DNA of 64,000 nt, from NCBI RefSeq assembly GCF_013359755.1, contig NZ_JABMCJ010000078.1, positions 159,093-223,092 of the forward strand, written 5' to 3'. Below are positions 57,311 to 64,000 of this stretch, one piece after another (position 1 is the first letter of the stretch; the number at the start of each line of letters is the position of its first letter). The position numbers were made by a program, and so were the translations under genes. The DNA comes from Tardiphaga robiniae (GTDB lineage Bacteria; Pseudomonadota; Alphaproteobacteria; Rhizobiales; Xanthobacteraceae). The notes beneath the pieces were generated by a model. The model did not search any database. It was given only the letters and a program-made list of their open reading frames with translations, and was not told where the DNA came from.

Positions 57311-58633
57311 TCAGGAACCCTGACCGCCGCACTTGTTGGTCTTGGTGTTGAAGTTGCCGCACTTCTTGCCGACCCAGTCGCCAATCAGGTCCTTGGAGCC
57401 GTCGAGCTCCTTCGACCATGCATCGCCAGCCACCAGCGCCGGGGTCTTCCAGACCACGTCGAACTGGCCATTGGCCTTGATCTCGCCAATGAACACCGGC
57501 TTGGTGATGTGGTGGTTCGGCAGCATCTTCGAGGTACCGCCGGTCAGGTTCTTGGCTTCGATGCCGGGCAGTGCGTCGATGACCTTGTCGGCTTCGATCG
57601 ACTTGGCCTTCTCGACCGCCTTCACCCACATGTTGAAGCCGATCACGGTGGCTTCCATCGGGTCGTTGGTCACGCGCTTCGGATTCTTGGTGAAGGCCTG
57701 CCATTCCTTGATGAACTTCTCGTTCTCAGGATTCTTGATCGACTGGAAGTAGTTCCAGGCCGCGAGATGGCCGAGCAGCGGCTTGGTGTCGATGCCGGCG
57801 AGTTCTTCTTCGCCCACCGAGAACGCAACAACCGGGATGTCGGTCGCCTTGATGCCCTGGTTGCCGAGTTCCTTGTAGAACGGAACGTTGGCGTCGCCGT
57901 TGATGGTCGAGACCACGGCGGTCTTCTTGCCGGCCGAGCCGAACTTCTTGATGTCGGCGACGATCGTCTGCCAGTCACTATGACCAAACGGCGTGTAGTT
58001 GATCATGATGTCTTCCTGCTTGACGCCCTTCGACTTCAAGTAGGCCTCGAGAATCTTGTTCGTGGTACGCGGATAGACGTAGTCGGTGCCGGCCAGCACC
58101 CAGCGCTTCACCTTCTCGTCCTTCATCAGGTAGTCGACAGCCGGGATCGCCTGCTGGTTCGGAGCAGCACCCGTGTAGAACACGTTACGCTCGGACTCTT
58201 CGCCCTCGTACTGCACGGGATAGAACAGGATGTTGTTCAGTTCTTTGAACACCGGGAGAACCGACTTGCGCGACACCGAGGTCCAGCAGCCGAACACGAC
58301 GGCAACCTTGTCCTTGGTGATCAGCTCGCGCGCCTTTTCGGCGAACAGCGGCCAGTTTGAAGCGGGATCGACCACCACGGCTTCGAGCTTCTTGCCGTTC
58401 ACGCCGCCCTTCTTGTTCTGCTGATCGATCATGAACAGCACGGTGTCTTTCAACGTGGTCTCGGAAATCGCCATGGTGCCCGACAGCGAGTGCAGGACGC
58501 CGACCTTGATGGTGTCGTCTGCGGCTTTGGCCGGCGAAAATGCCGACAGGCCCAGAGCCAGACCCGTTGCCGCGGCCATCAGGCTGCGACGCGAGATCGG
58601 CTTGGCTATTGCGTGAGTCAAATTGGTAATCAT
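57311..58633 (-). CDS. urtA: Urea ABC transporter substrate-binding protein UrtA
   Basis: Periplasmic urea receptor. ATG 58633 follows GGGAGAG in the leader. The longer frame to 58729 overlaps the sigma-54 promoter and is not real. The N-terminus has a twin Arg (SRRSLMAAATG) then a hydrophobic stretch and AKA cleavage site, a likely Tat-type or Sec signal of about 36 residues. IKVGVLHSLSGTMAISETTL, LNNILFYPVQYEGEE and VLAGTDYVYPRTTN are UrtA motifs. 440 residues. First gene of the cluster. Confidence 0.95.
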   Translation of the reverse strand: MITNLTHAIAKPISRRSLMAAATGLALGLSAFSPAKAADDTIKVGVLHSLSGTMAISETTLKDTVLFMIDQQNKKGGVNGKKLEAVVVDPASNWPLFAEKARELITKDKVAVVFGCWTSVSRKSVLPVFKELNNILFYPVQYEGEESERNVFYTGAAPNQQAIPAVDYLMKDEKVKRWVLAGTDYVYPRTTNKILEAYLKSKGVKQEDIMINYTPFGHSDWQTIVADIKKFGSAGKKTAVVSTINGDANVPFYKELGNQGIKATDIPVVAFSVGEEELAGIDTKPLLGHLAAWNYFQSIKNPENEKFIKEWQAFTKNPKRVTNDPMEATVIGFNMWVKAVEKAKSIEADKVIDALPGIEAKNLTGGTSKMLPNHHITKPVFIGEIKANGQFDVVWKTPALVAGDAWSKELDGSKDLIGDWVGKKCGNFNTKTNKCGGQGS

Positions 58634-59177
58634 GTGCGGTCTCTCCCTGACGCAGACGAAATCAATGCGGAACGGCCCCACGGCCGGCGCGTTAAGGAGA
58701 TCGCAAGAAGTGTGCCAGCCCTCGAACACACGTTAAGCTATTGGGATTACTCGCATGTTTCCGATTTTCGGAAAGCGCTGAGGTTTTCTTGTTTATTTAT
58801 TGTGCAGAAAAATTGATCATGCACACGGCAAACAGCTTAAATAATCGCCAAAAATTGCCTCATGTCTAAATTTCATGCAGCGGTATTTTGTCGCTGGTTT
58901 TAACCCTCGCACCGATTGACCTTGAATCCGCCGCCTTGCTGTTCCATATCAATCGAACGACCTAGAGAATCATCAGGTCCTTGCGAGCCGCGTGTTCTGA
59001 TCCCGTCTTTACTCTGATCTCCTCAGGGCAGTTCGACGGTTTCTGGCTTGCCCCTTCAGCTAACCAGAACTGACGCCCCAAACACGCGGGTGTCCCAGAC
59101 ACACTCGCGCGCTCCCTGGCCCCATGGTCTTTGAATCATGGCCGGGCGCCTGCTTTCACTTTGGAAAGATTAATCTT
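58634..59177. promoter_or_regulatory. Regulatory region between urtA and rhlE-type gene
   Basis: This divergent gap holds the sigma-54 promoter for urtA. Upstream of it is an AT-rich stretch (58,775-58,875) with a TGTGCA...TGCACA dyad at about 58800-58824, a possible activator site though its half-site orientation is not the usual NtrC one. I saw no gene. The leader of the helicase gene includes GGAAAG at 59163-59168. Confidence 0.6.
58703..58717 (-). promoter_or_regulatory. Sigma-54 (-24/-12) promoter of urtA
   Basis: The minus strand reads TGGCAC-ACTTC-TTGC, an exact match to the TGGCAC-N5-TTGC consensus with correct GG and GC spacing. It lies 70 nt upstream of the urtA start. Together with a urea-uptake gene this implies control by RpoN and probably NtrC under nitrogen limitation. 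Confidence 0.85.
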
Positions 59178-60641
59178 TTGACCACCTTTCAGGAATTCGG
59201 CCTCGCCGATCCCATCACCCGTGCGCTTAAAGAAGAAAACTACACCACCCCGACCCCGATCCAGGCCCAGACCATCCCGATTGCCATTACCGGGAAGGAC
59301 GTGATCGGTATCGCCCAGACCGGCACCGGCAAGACCGCTTCCTTCGCGCTTCCCATCCTTCACCGCCTGCTCGAGAACCGCATCAAGCCGCAGCCCAAGA
59401 CCTGCCGCGTGCTGGTGCTGAGCCCGACCCGCGAACTCTCCGGCCAGATCCTCGACTCGTTCAACGCCTATGGGCGCCATATGCACCTCGCATCGGCGCT
59501 GGCCATCGGCGGCGTGCCGATGGGCCGTCAGGTCCGTTCGCTGATGCAGGGCGTAGACGTCCTCGTCGCCACCCCGGGCCGCCTGCTCGACCTCGTACAG
59601 AGCAACGGCCTGAAGCTCAACATGGTTGAGTTCCTGGTGCTCGACGAAGCCGACCGCATGCTCGACATGGGCTTCATCAACGACATCCGCAAAGTCGTCG
59701 CCAAACTCCCGATCAAGCGCCAGACGCTGTTCTTCTCGGCCACCATGCCGAAGGACATCGCCGATCTTGCCGAAGCAATGCTCAAGGATCCGGCCCGCGT
59801 CGCGGTGACCCCGGTCGCCTCCACCGTGGAGCGCATCAGCCAGCGGATCATGCTGGTCGATCACTCCGCCAAGCCGACGATCCTCGCCCAGATCCTCAAG
59901 ACCGAGACGGTTGACCGCGCACTGGTGTTCACCCGCACCAAGCACGGCGCCGACAAGGTCGTGAAGGGGCTCGAGCGCGCCGGCATCGCCGCCGCCGCGA
60001 TCCACGGCAACAAGTCGCAGAACCACCGCGAGCGCACGCTGGCCCAGTTCCGCACCGGCGAAATCCGCACCCTGGTGGCCACCGACATCGCCGCCCGCGG
60101 CATCGACGTCGACGGCATCACCCATGTGGTGAACTTCGACCTGCCGAATATCCCGGAAACCTATGTCCACCGAATCGGCCGTACGGCCCGTGCCGGACGC
60201 GAAGGCATCGCAATCTCGCTTTGCGCGGGCGAGGAAATGGCGTATCTGCGCGATATTGAAAAGCTGATCCGCATTTCGCTTCCGAAGGAAGACCGCCGCA
60301 CCCCAGGCCGCAACGACGTGGGGCCGTCGCCTTCCCAGAACCGTGGCGGTCAGCGCAACGGTCGCTCCGCCCCGCACGCACCACGCAGCAATGACGGAGC
60401 GCCCGGCAAGAACGCGCGCAATCGTCGTCGTCCGCATGGCGGCAACGGGGGCGCATCGCAACCGAACCGCGATCATGGTCGGAACGAGAATGCGAGACAC
60501 GAGAATGCACGGCATGAGCCGATCTCACGTCCGGCCAACCAGGCTGGAACTGCGACTAAAGAAGGGATGCAGGGCGTTGCCTTCCTGCACCGCGAAAGCC
60601 GACCGAATACAACCCCGAACCGCACCCAGCGGCCACGCTAA
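59178..60641 (+). CDS. rhlE: RhlE-type DEAD-box RNA helicase (487 residues)
   Basis: ATP-dependent RNA unwinding, often in ribosome assembly or cold growth. The start is TTG 59178 with GGAAAG upstream. The reading from ATG 59124 adds residues unlike any homologue. Motifs: Q motif [11 protein letters not shown], Walker [28 protein letters not shown] ([11 protein letters not shown]), SAT and [13 protein letters not shown]. The C-terminal ~110 residues are basic, Asn/Arg/Gly-rich and disordered, typical of the RhlE group. It is followed by an IF-1 gene 24 nt downstream. Confidence 0.93.
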   Translation: MTTFQEFGLADPITRALKEENYTTPTPIQAQTIPIAITGKDVIGIAQTGTGKTASFALPILHRLLENRIKPQPKTCRVLVLSPTRELSGQILDSFNAYGRHMHLASALAIGGVPMGRQVRSLMQGVDVLVATPGRLLDLVQSNGLKLNMVEFLVLDEADRMLDMGFINDIRKVVAKLPIKRQTLFFSATMPKDIADLAEAMLKDPARVAVTPVASTVERISQRIMLVDHSAKPTILAQILKTETVDRALVFTRTKHGADKVVKGLERAGIAAAAIHGNKSQNHRERTLAQFRTGEIRTLVATDIAARGIDVDGITHVVNFDLPNIPETYVHRIGRTARAGREGIAISLCAGEEMAYLRDIEKLIRISLPKEDRRTPGRNDVGPSPSQNRGGQRNGRSAPHAPRSNDGAPGKNARNRRRPHGGNGGASQPNRDHGRNENARHENARHEPISRPANQAGTATKEGMQGVAFLHRESRPNTTPNRTQRPR

Positions 60642-60665
60642 CAGCCGATCGATCTGGAGCTAACA

Positions 60666-60944
60666 ATGGCCAAAGAAGAGCTGATCCAGTTCGAAGGACT
60701 GGTGACCGAAATCCTCCCCGATGCACGCTATCGCGTGCAATTGGACGCAGGACACGAAATCGTCGCCTACACCGCCGGCAAGATGAAGAAGAACCGCATC
60801 AAGACGCTGGCCGGCGACCGCGTGACCATCGAGATGTCGCCTTACGATCTCGAAAAAGGTCGTCTGATTTTCCGCCACAAGGACGAGCGTCCCGGCGGCC
60901 CTCCGCGTGGCGCACCGCCGCGCGGTCAGTTCCGTCGCCGCTAA
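60666..60944 (+). CDS. infA: Translation initiation factor IF-1
   Basis: 92-residue OB-fold protein that binds the ribosomal A site. [36 protein letters not shown] is the IF-1 core (one-line summary of residues 10-45). The C-terminus is extended by Pro/Arg/Gly-rich residues ([11 protein letters not shown]), longer than the usual ~72 residues, so it may be a second, cold-linked IF-1 paralogue. GGAG lies 8 nt before the ATG. Probably co-transcribed with the helicase. Confidence 0.9.
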   Translation: MAKEELIQFEGLVTEILPDARYRVQLDAGHEIVAYTAGKMKKNRIKTLAGDRVTIEMSPYDLEKGRLIFRHKDERPGGPPRGAPPRGQFRRR

Positions 60945-61250
60945 GCGCATCCAGCGTTTAAACTGTCGACAGTTTAAATCGCAACGACAACCCGTCTGTG
61001 CATCGGATCACTCCTGATGCACGGATGGGTAAGCGTTCCTGACCGTTCGTGCGCAATCAAAAAATCGTGCGCGTCAGGATTGTTTTGAGGGGGCGCTTCC
61101 CCTAATATGAGTTAATCGATTTTCGGCCGGACGACATTATCTATCCCCCGGTGCAGCCGGTCTAGACTGACGACCCTTCCAAAAATTCGATGTCACCAGC
61201 CCACATCTGTTGCGTGGGCTACACTATATCTTTGAGAAGGGACTACCCCC
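60945..61250 (+). promoter_or_regulatory. Long leader/intergenic region of the cold-shock gene
   Basis: 306 nt with no gene. It starts with a perfect palindrome (60957-60978) and a second imperfect hairpin (stem GTGCATC/GATGCAC at 60998-61004 and 61016-61022), which may end the helicase-infA transcript. The remainder, up to GAAGGGA before the cspA ATG, could be the structured 5' leader typical of cold-shock mRNAs. Confidence 0.55.
60957..60978. repeat. Perfect 22-bp palindrome
   Basis: TTTAAACTGTC followed directly by GACAGTTTAAA: an uninterrupted palindrome of 11-nt arms 12 nt after the infA stop. It may be a transcription-factor operator or a hairpin terminator; it lacks a loop and T tract, so an operator seems at least as likely. 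Confidence 0.6.
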
Positions 61251-61463
61251 ATGAGCATGGGAACAGTGAAGTGGTTTAACGCGACCAAGGGCTTCGGCTT
61301 CATTCAGCCGGACGATGGTGGCAACGACGTGTTCGTTCACATCTCCGCCGTTGAGCGTGCCGGTCTCGGCACCCTGCGTGAAGGCCAGAAGATCAGCTAC
61401 GAAATCGTTGCTGACCGTCGTTCCGGCAAGTCGTCGGCCGACAATCTCCGCGCCGCAGGCTAA
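61251..61463 (+). CDS. cspA: Cold-shock protein CspA family
   Basis: 70-residue OB-fold RNA/DNA chaperone. The RNP motifs KGFGFIQ and [12 protein letters not shown] are intact, and the start [15 protein letters not shown] is canonical. SD GAAGGGA lies before the ATG at 61251. A strong terminator follows. Located downstream of rhlE and infA, which are also cold-linked in some bacteria. Confidence 0.96.
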   Translation: MSMGTVKWFNATKGFGFIQPDDGGNDVFVHISAVERAGLGTLREGQKISYEIVADRRSGKSSADNLRAAG

Positions 61464-61510
61464 ACGATCATTCGCAAGCTTGATGCTTGCGAATTGACCG
61501 ACTGAATACG

Positions 61511-61541
61511 AAAAGGCCGCGCTCTTGAGCGCGGCCTTTTT
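61511..61541 (+). terminator. Rho-independent terminator of cspA
   Basis: AAAAGGCCGCGCTC, short TT loop, GAGCGCGGCCTTTTT. A 10-bp GC-rich stem with T tract about 50 nt after the cspA stop. The A run on the other side makes it possibly bidirectional for the convergent TadE-type genes. Confidence 0.92.
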
Positions 61542-61615
61542 GCTGAAGCATGATCCGAGAAAGTGGACCGACGATCGTTCGCTGCAACTACAAATACGCA
61601 GCGCATGATCGCAAG

Positions 61616-62227
61616 TTACGGCGTGCAGCTCGTCACCATCACGACGCAGGACGTTTGCCGCGGCCGCGTGTACATCGCATCGGACAGCGTGAGCCCGCCC
61701 TTCGGCACGACCCAGCCGATTGTCGGCACGTAGGTATAGTTAGCCTCGCCAAGGATCAGATACTGGTTTGCCACATAGTTTCCGTTGGCGTCCTTGACGA
61801 TCAGATTGGTGGGAACCGATACGACCGTGCCCACGTCCTTCTTTTGGTCGCCGCGACTCCACACAACTTTGGCGGTCTTGCTCGATGGATCGATATAGAC
61901 TTGGCTGATGGTCGCCTTGAGCTGCGTCTTGTCATAAGGCGTCAGCATCGCATCGGCGATGATGAAGAAGTTCGAGACATCGGTTTCCGCCAGCGTCGTG
62001 TAGCGTGACGCCAGGTCGGCCATCCCCTGTGAGATCTGACTGACCTTGCGATCGACGGCAAAACCGTTGGAAACATCCAACATGCCGAAGAACATCAGGA
62101 ACATCAGCGGCATGATCATCGCGAACTCGACCGCGGATACGCCTCTCGTATCGTCTCGCAACAGCAAGGCCCGTCGCCAGGCTGCCAGTGCTGCCATCCG
62201 CACGTGCATTGTCCCGATCCCTGCCAT
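61616..62227 (-). CDS. TadE-like pilus assembly protein (203 residues)
   Basis: The N-terminal positively charged stretch is followed by TRGVSAVEFAMIMPLMFLMF, the TadE/TadG pseudopilin hydrophobic segment with Glu at position 5 of the motif. The rest (ISQGMADLASRYTTL) is periplasmic. ATG 62227 overlaps the previous gene's stop by one base. Part of a Flp/Tad-type pilus set; TadF is the alternative name. Confidence 0.85.
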   Translation of the reverse strand: MAGIGTMHVRMAALAAWRRALLLRDDTRGVSAVEFAMIMPLMFLMFFGMLDVSNGFAVDRKVSQISQGMADLASRYTTLAETDVSNFFIIADAMLTPYDKTQLKATISQVYIDPSSKTAKVVWSRGDQKKDVGTVVSVPTNLIVKDANGNYVANQYLILGEANYTYVPTIGWVVPKGGLTLSDAMYTRPRQTSCVVMVTSCTP

Positions 62228-62781
62228 CACTGCGGCCCGGTCGCCGCTGTCGCGGCCAGCAGGCGCTTGCTGCTCGTCGTTCCACGACTGATATTGGCGA
62301 TGTTGTAGCCGAGGCCAGTCACATAAAGCGGCCACTGATAGAAGCCGCGCACGACCACCGTCTTGCTGGTCGGACAGGCCGGCGGCTGGTAGACAAGATT
62401 CGTCGACACATAGTTGCCGCTGGCGTCGATCGGATCCGAAATCGTGATCGCTGTGCCGGGATCGTACGAGCGCACATCGATGTCGATCTTGGTGCAATCC
62501 ATCAGTGTCGATGCGCGCGCGCAGATCGACGTCTTGAAATCGACGGCTGTAGCTGCAGCGGAACACGTATAGACCGACCGCGCGGCATCCTGGACGCCGG
62601 TTTCAAGGACCTGCCCCGCCAGAAACACCATGCCGGTTTCCATGATGGCAAAAATCAGCGCGAAGAAGATCGGCGCGATCATCGCGAATTCGACCGCGGC
62701 CGAACCGCTGCTGTTATGGCCGAAGCGGCGCAGGCGCCCGGCGAGCGTCGCCATCGAAATCAGCGGTAGCAGCATCTGCAA
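62227..62781 (-). CDS. tadE: TadE-like pilus assembly protein (184 residues)
   Basis: SSGSAAVEFAMIAPIFFALIF is the TadE hydrophobic motif at about 24-45, followed by GQVLETGVQDAARSVYTCS, a typical family region. Two Cys in the periplasmic part (TCSAAA..., SICARAS) could form a disulfide. It is coupled to the second TadE-like gene by an overlapping TGATG. The secretion ATPase and pilin genes are not in the window. Confidence 0.88.
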   Translation of the reverse strand: MQMLLPLISMATLAGRLRRFGHNSSGSAAVEFAMIAPIFFALIFAIMETGMVFLAGQVLETGVQDAARSVYTCSAAATAVDFKTSICARASTLMDCTKIDIDVRSYDPGTAITISDPIDASGNYVSTNLVYQPPACPTSKTVVVRGFYQWPLYVTGLGYNIANISRGTTSSKRLLAATAATGPQ

Positions 62782-62953
62782 GTGCCTCGGTGATAGGAAA
62801 TAACTACCGCCAAGATGTATCGGAAACAGATTGTTGAAGTGTTTCGCCGGATCGAGACAAGATGGCTCGCTGCGTTAACCCGCCATTAACCATGTGGCAG
62901 GACGCTTGCGATGGTGTCCGGCGGGATTGGTCTGACCGACGAAAAGTGGTGGC

Positions 62954-63451
62954 TTAGTTGCTCCTCGCCCCTATCGTCGCGGCCTGACTGCCGATGGCGC
63001 CGGCCTGATCCATCGTCGACTTGAAGAAGGTTTCCCCGTCACCCAGCGTCAAACGCCGCTCGCAATTCGCCGCGCAGCTATAGGTCTCCCGGCTCATACC
63101 GCGATAGACCGTCACGACCTTGTCGGTCGGCCCTTCCACCTGAATAACGCGGTCCATCAGCACGGAGCCCTGGCGATCAATGGCAATCACATTGGTGGCG
63201 CCATAGCTCTTGCCGGTGATGACAACCATGCCGCCGGCCTGCAGCGTCACATCGGCGATCAAGGGGTTGCCGACCACGATGGTCGCGATCTTCTCGGGAA
63301 ATTTGACGAGCCTGGCCTGATCGACGCTGACTGCGATCAGATCATTCGCAGGAGCCGCAAAACCGCCCACCGGCAACAGCATGGTCCCTGCCGCCAGAGC
63401 ACGGGCCACAAACACCGCGCGCATCCGCGCGCGCTTCGACTGAAACGACAT
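62954..63451 (-). CDS. CpaC-N-type pilus assembly protein, short form (165 residues)
   Basis: ATG 63451 follows CCCGGAGTACAGG. The reading to 63793 only translates repeat DNA. A signal peptide (about 1-32, ending GGFAAPA) precedes a domain with LIAVSVDQARLVKFPEKIATIVVG and GATNVIAIDRQG, the N-terminal domain of secretin CpaC/T2SS-T3SS_pil_N. The secretin domain is absent, so this is a stand-alone version, probably an outer-membrane or periplasmic Tad accessory protein. It is 172 nt upstream of the TadE-like genes on the same strand. Confidence 0.82.
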   Translation of the reverse strand: MSFQSKRARMRAVFVARALAAGTMLLPVGGFAAPANDLIAVSVDQARLVKFPEKIATIVVGNPLIADVTLQAGGMVVITGKSYGATNVIAIDRQGSVLMDRVIQVEGPTDKVVTVYRGMSRETYSCAANCERRLTLGDGETFFKSTMDQAGAIGSQAATIGARSN

Positions 63452-63619
63452 CCTGTACTCCGGGACGATACAAGCCGACAAAAGCAGATACGCAGCGGTG
63501 CCGGCGCCCGACATGGCAAATGTGCCGTTAATTGATGAAGGAACTGGAAACGGCGGTGGCAGGGTGCATGATGGACGCGGGGCGACGCTCACTGCCAGCC
63601 CAGGCGATCGTCTTGGCTC

Positions 63620-63780
63620 GTCATTCCGGCGCGCGCGTCGCCGGCGAAGCCGGCATAGCGCGAACCTCAGCCACTCCATTGGAGTGGCGGGGAATCTCGA
63701 CATGTTTGGCGTGGTCGGAGACTCCCATGTTGAGATTCCGGGTTCGCGTCCGGCAAGTGCCGCCCGCGCCCCGGAATGAC
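63620..63780. repeat. Dispersed repeat with inverted GTCATTCCGG ends
   Basis: Begins GTCATTCCGGCGCGCG and ends CGCGCCCCGGAATGAC, with internal pairing of GCCGGCGAAGCCGGC and of TCCATTGGAGTGG. I recognise it as a repeat frequent between genes in Bradyrhizobium-like genomes (from memory). It creates false frames on both strands upstream of the pilus gene. Confidence 0.75.
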
Positions 63781-63863
63781 TGCGTGGGCGCAAGACAGCA
63801 ATCAGATATTTTTCCTATCTCCCGTTGACAATATCCTCATCAGGTTTATATTCCCTTCCGTCC

Positions 63864-64000
63864 TGCCCCACCGAGAGGGGCGATCGCGATCGTCACGTTC
63901 GCGGGGTGGGATGCGGTGGACGCCGGAGATGCGGCGTCACGCGGTTCATGGGGGAACGTCTGTCTTCGGGCAGGACGGATCTGCGCCAGCACTGCCACTG
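63864..64000. repeat. GC-rich dispersed-repeat or mobile-remnant sequence at window end
   Basis: CGTCCTGCCCCACCGAGAGG and GGGCAGGACG enclose a segment with GGATGCGGTGGACGCC-like core. I recall this as a multi-copy sequence in Nitrobacteraceae genomes, often beside transposases, but its right end is outside the window. No complete gene is visible. Confidence 0.45.

Noticed and set aside
58796..58826. NtrC binding site upstream of the urtA promoter
   Set aside because: The dyad half-sites (GTGCA...TGCAC) are in the opposite orientation and spacing to the usual NtrC site, so it is mentioned only as a possible operator.
59136..60515. 459-codon minus-strand frame opposite the DEAD-box helicase
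   Set aside because: The helicase on the plus strand has every expected motif; the antisense translation is His/Arg/Gly-biased noise.
61546..61575. Short sequence AGCATGATCCGAGAAAGTGG resembling half of the 53254-53301 repeat
   Set aside because: Only one arm is present and it is diverged, so it is not listed as a repeat copy.

Overview
The window looks like a chromosome segment from an alphaproteobacterium of the Bradyrhizobium/Rhodopseudomonas/Afipia group (Nitrobacteraceae). This rests on recognition of protein sequences and intergenic repeats, not on a database search. The evidence is GC-rich coding, an alphaproteobacterial RpoH, a urt-ure urea cluster, TadE-type pilus genes, an HWE-family sensor kinase, and dispersed palindromic repeats typical of these genomes.

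Positions 1-40,720 look like accessory DNA, a genomic island (possibly composite) lying against the 3' end of a tRNA-Glu(CTC) gene at 40,724-40,798. From the left there is a patatin-like phospholipase cut by the window edge and a 606-residue membrane protein on the minus strand. Divergent from them is a striking plus-strand operon. It encodes a protein of about 4,093 residues, a second of 2,723 residues starting 3 nt after the first one stops, and a small NlpC/P60-like cysteine amidase or peptidase. I do not recognise a characterised system with this layout. It is my main candidate for an undescribed system.

Next is a defence-type block on the minus strand, from 37,868 down to 26,302. It holds a SNF2/DEAH helicase, a type III methyltransferase (Mod), a HEPN-like protein with an R-x4-H motif, a type III restriction helicase-nuclease (Res), a small acidic protein and a RecF/SMC-like zinc-hook ATPase. 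A frameshifted small gene interrupts the block. A 3'-half tRNA-fMet remnant near 38,404-38,442 marks a likely older integration junction. An integration module follows: an unknown protein, an excisionase-like helix-turn-helix protein and a tyrosine recombinase, ending 26 nt from the tRNA-Glu.

From 40,724 rightwards the content is core genome. It has a small membrane protein, RluD-type pseudouridine synthase, RpoH (sigma-32) and a CHASE/HWE histidine kinase with a degenerate ATP-binding box. The large minus-strand urea cluster reads urtA-urtB-urtC-urtD-urtE-ureD-ureA-ureB-(insertion)-ureC-monooxygenase-ureE-ureF-ureG. The Urt ABC transporter imports urea, urease UreABC hydrolyses it to ammonia and CO2, and UreDEFG install nickel. 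A near-consensus sigma-54 promoter lies upstream of urtA, which fits NtrC/nitrogen control. The ureB-ureC junction is disrupted by repeats, a DUF559-like nuclease gene, a fragment of a second ureB and a small membrane-protein gene.

The right end has a RhlE-type DEAD-box helicase, IF-1, a cold-shock protein with a long leader, two TadE-like pseudopilins, a CpaC-N-type pilus protein and dispersed repeats. No rRNA operon, CRISPR array or intact insertion sequence was seen.
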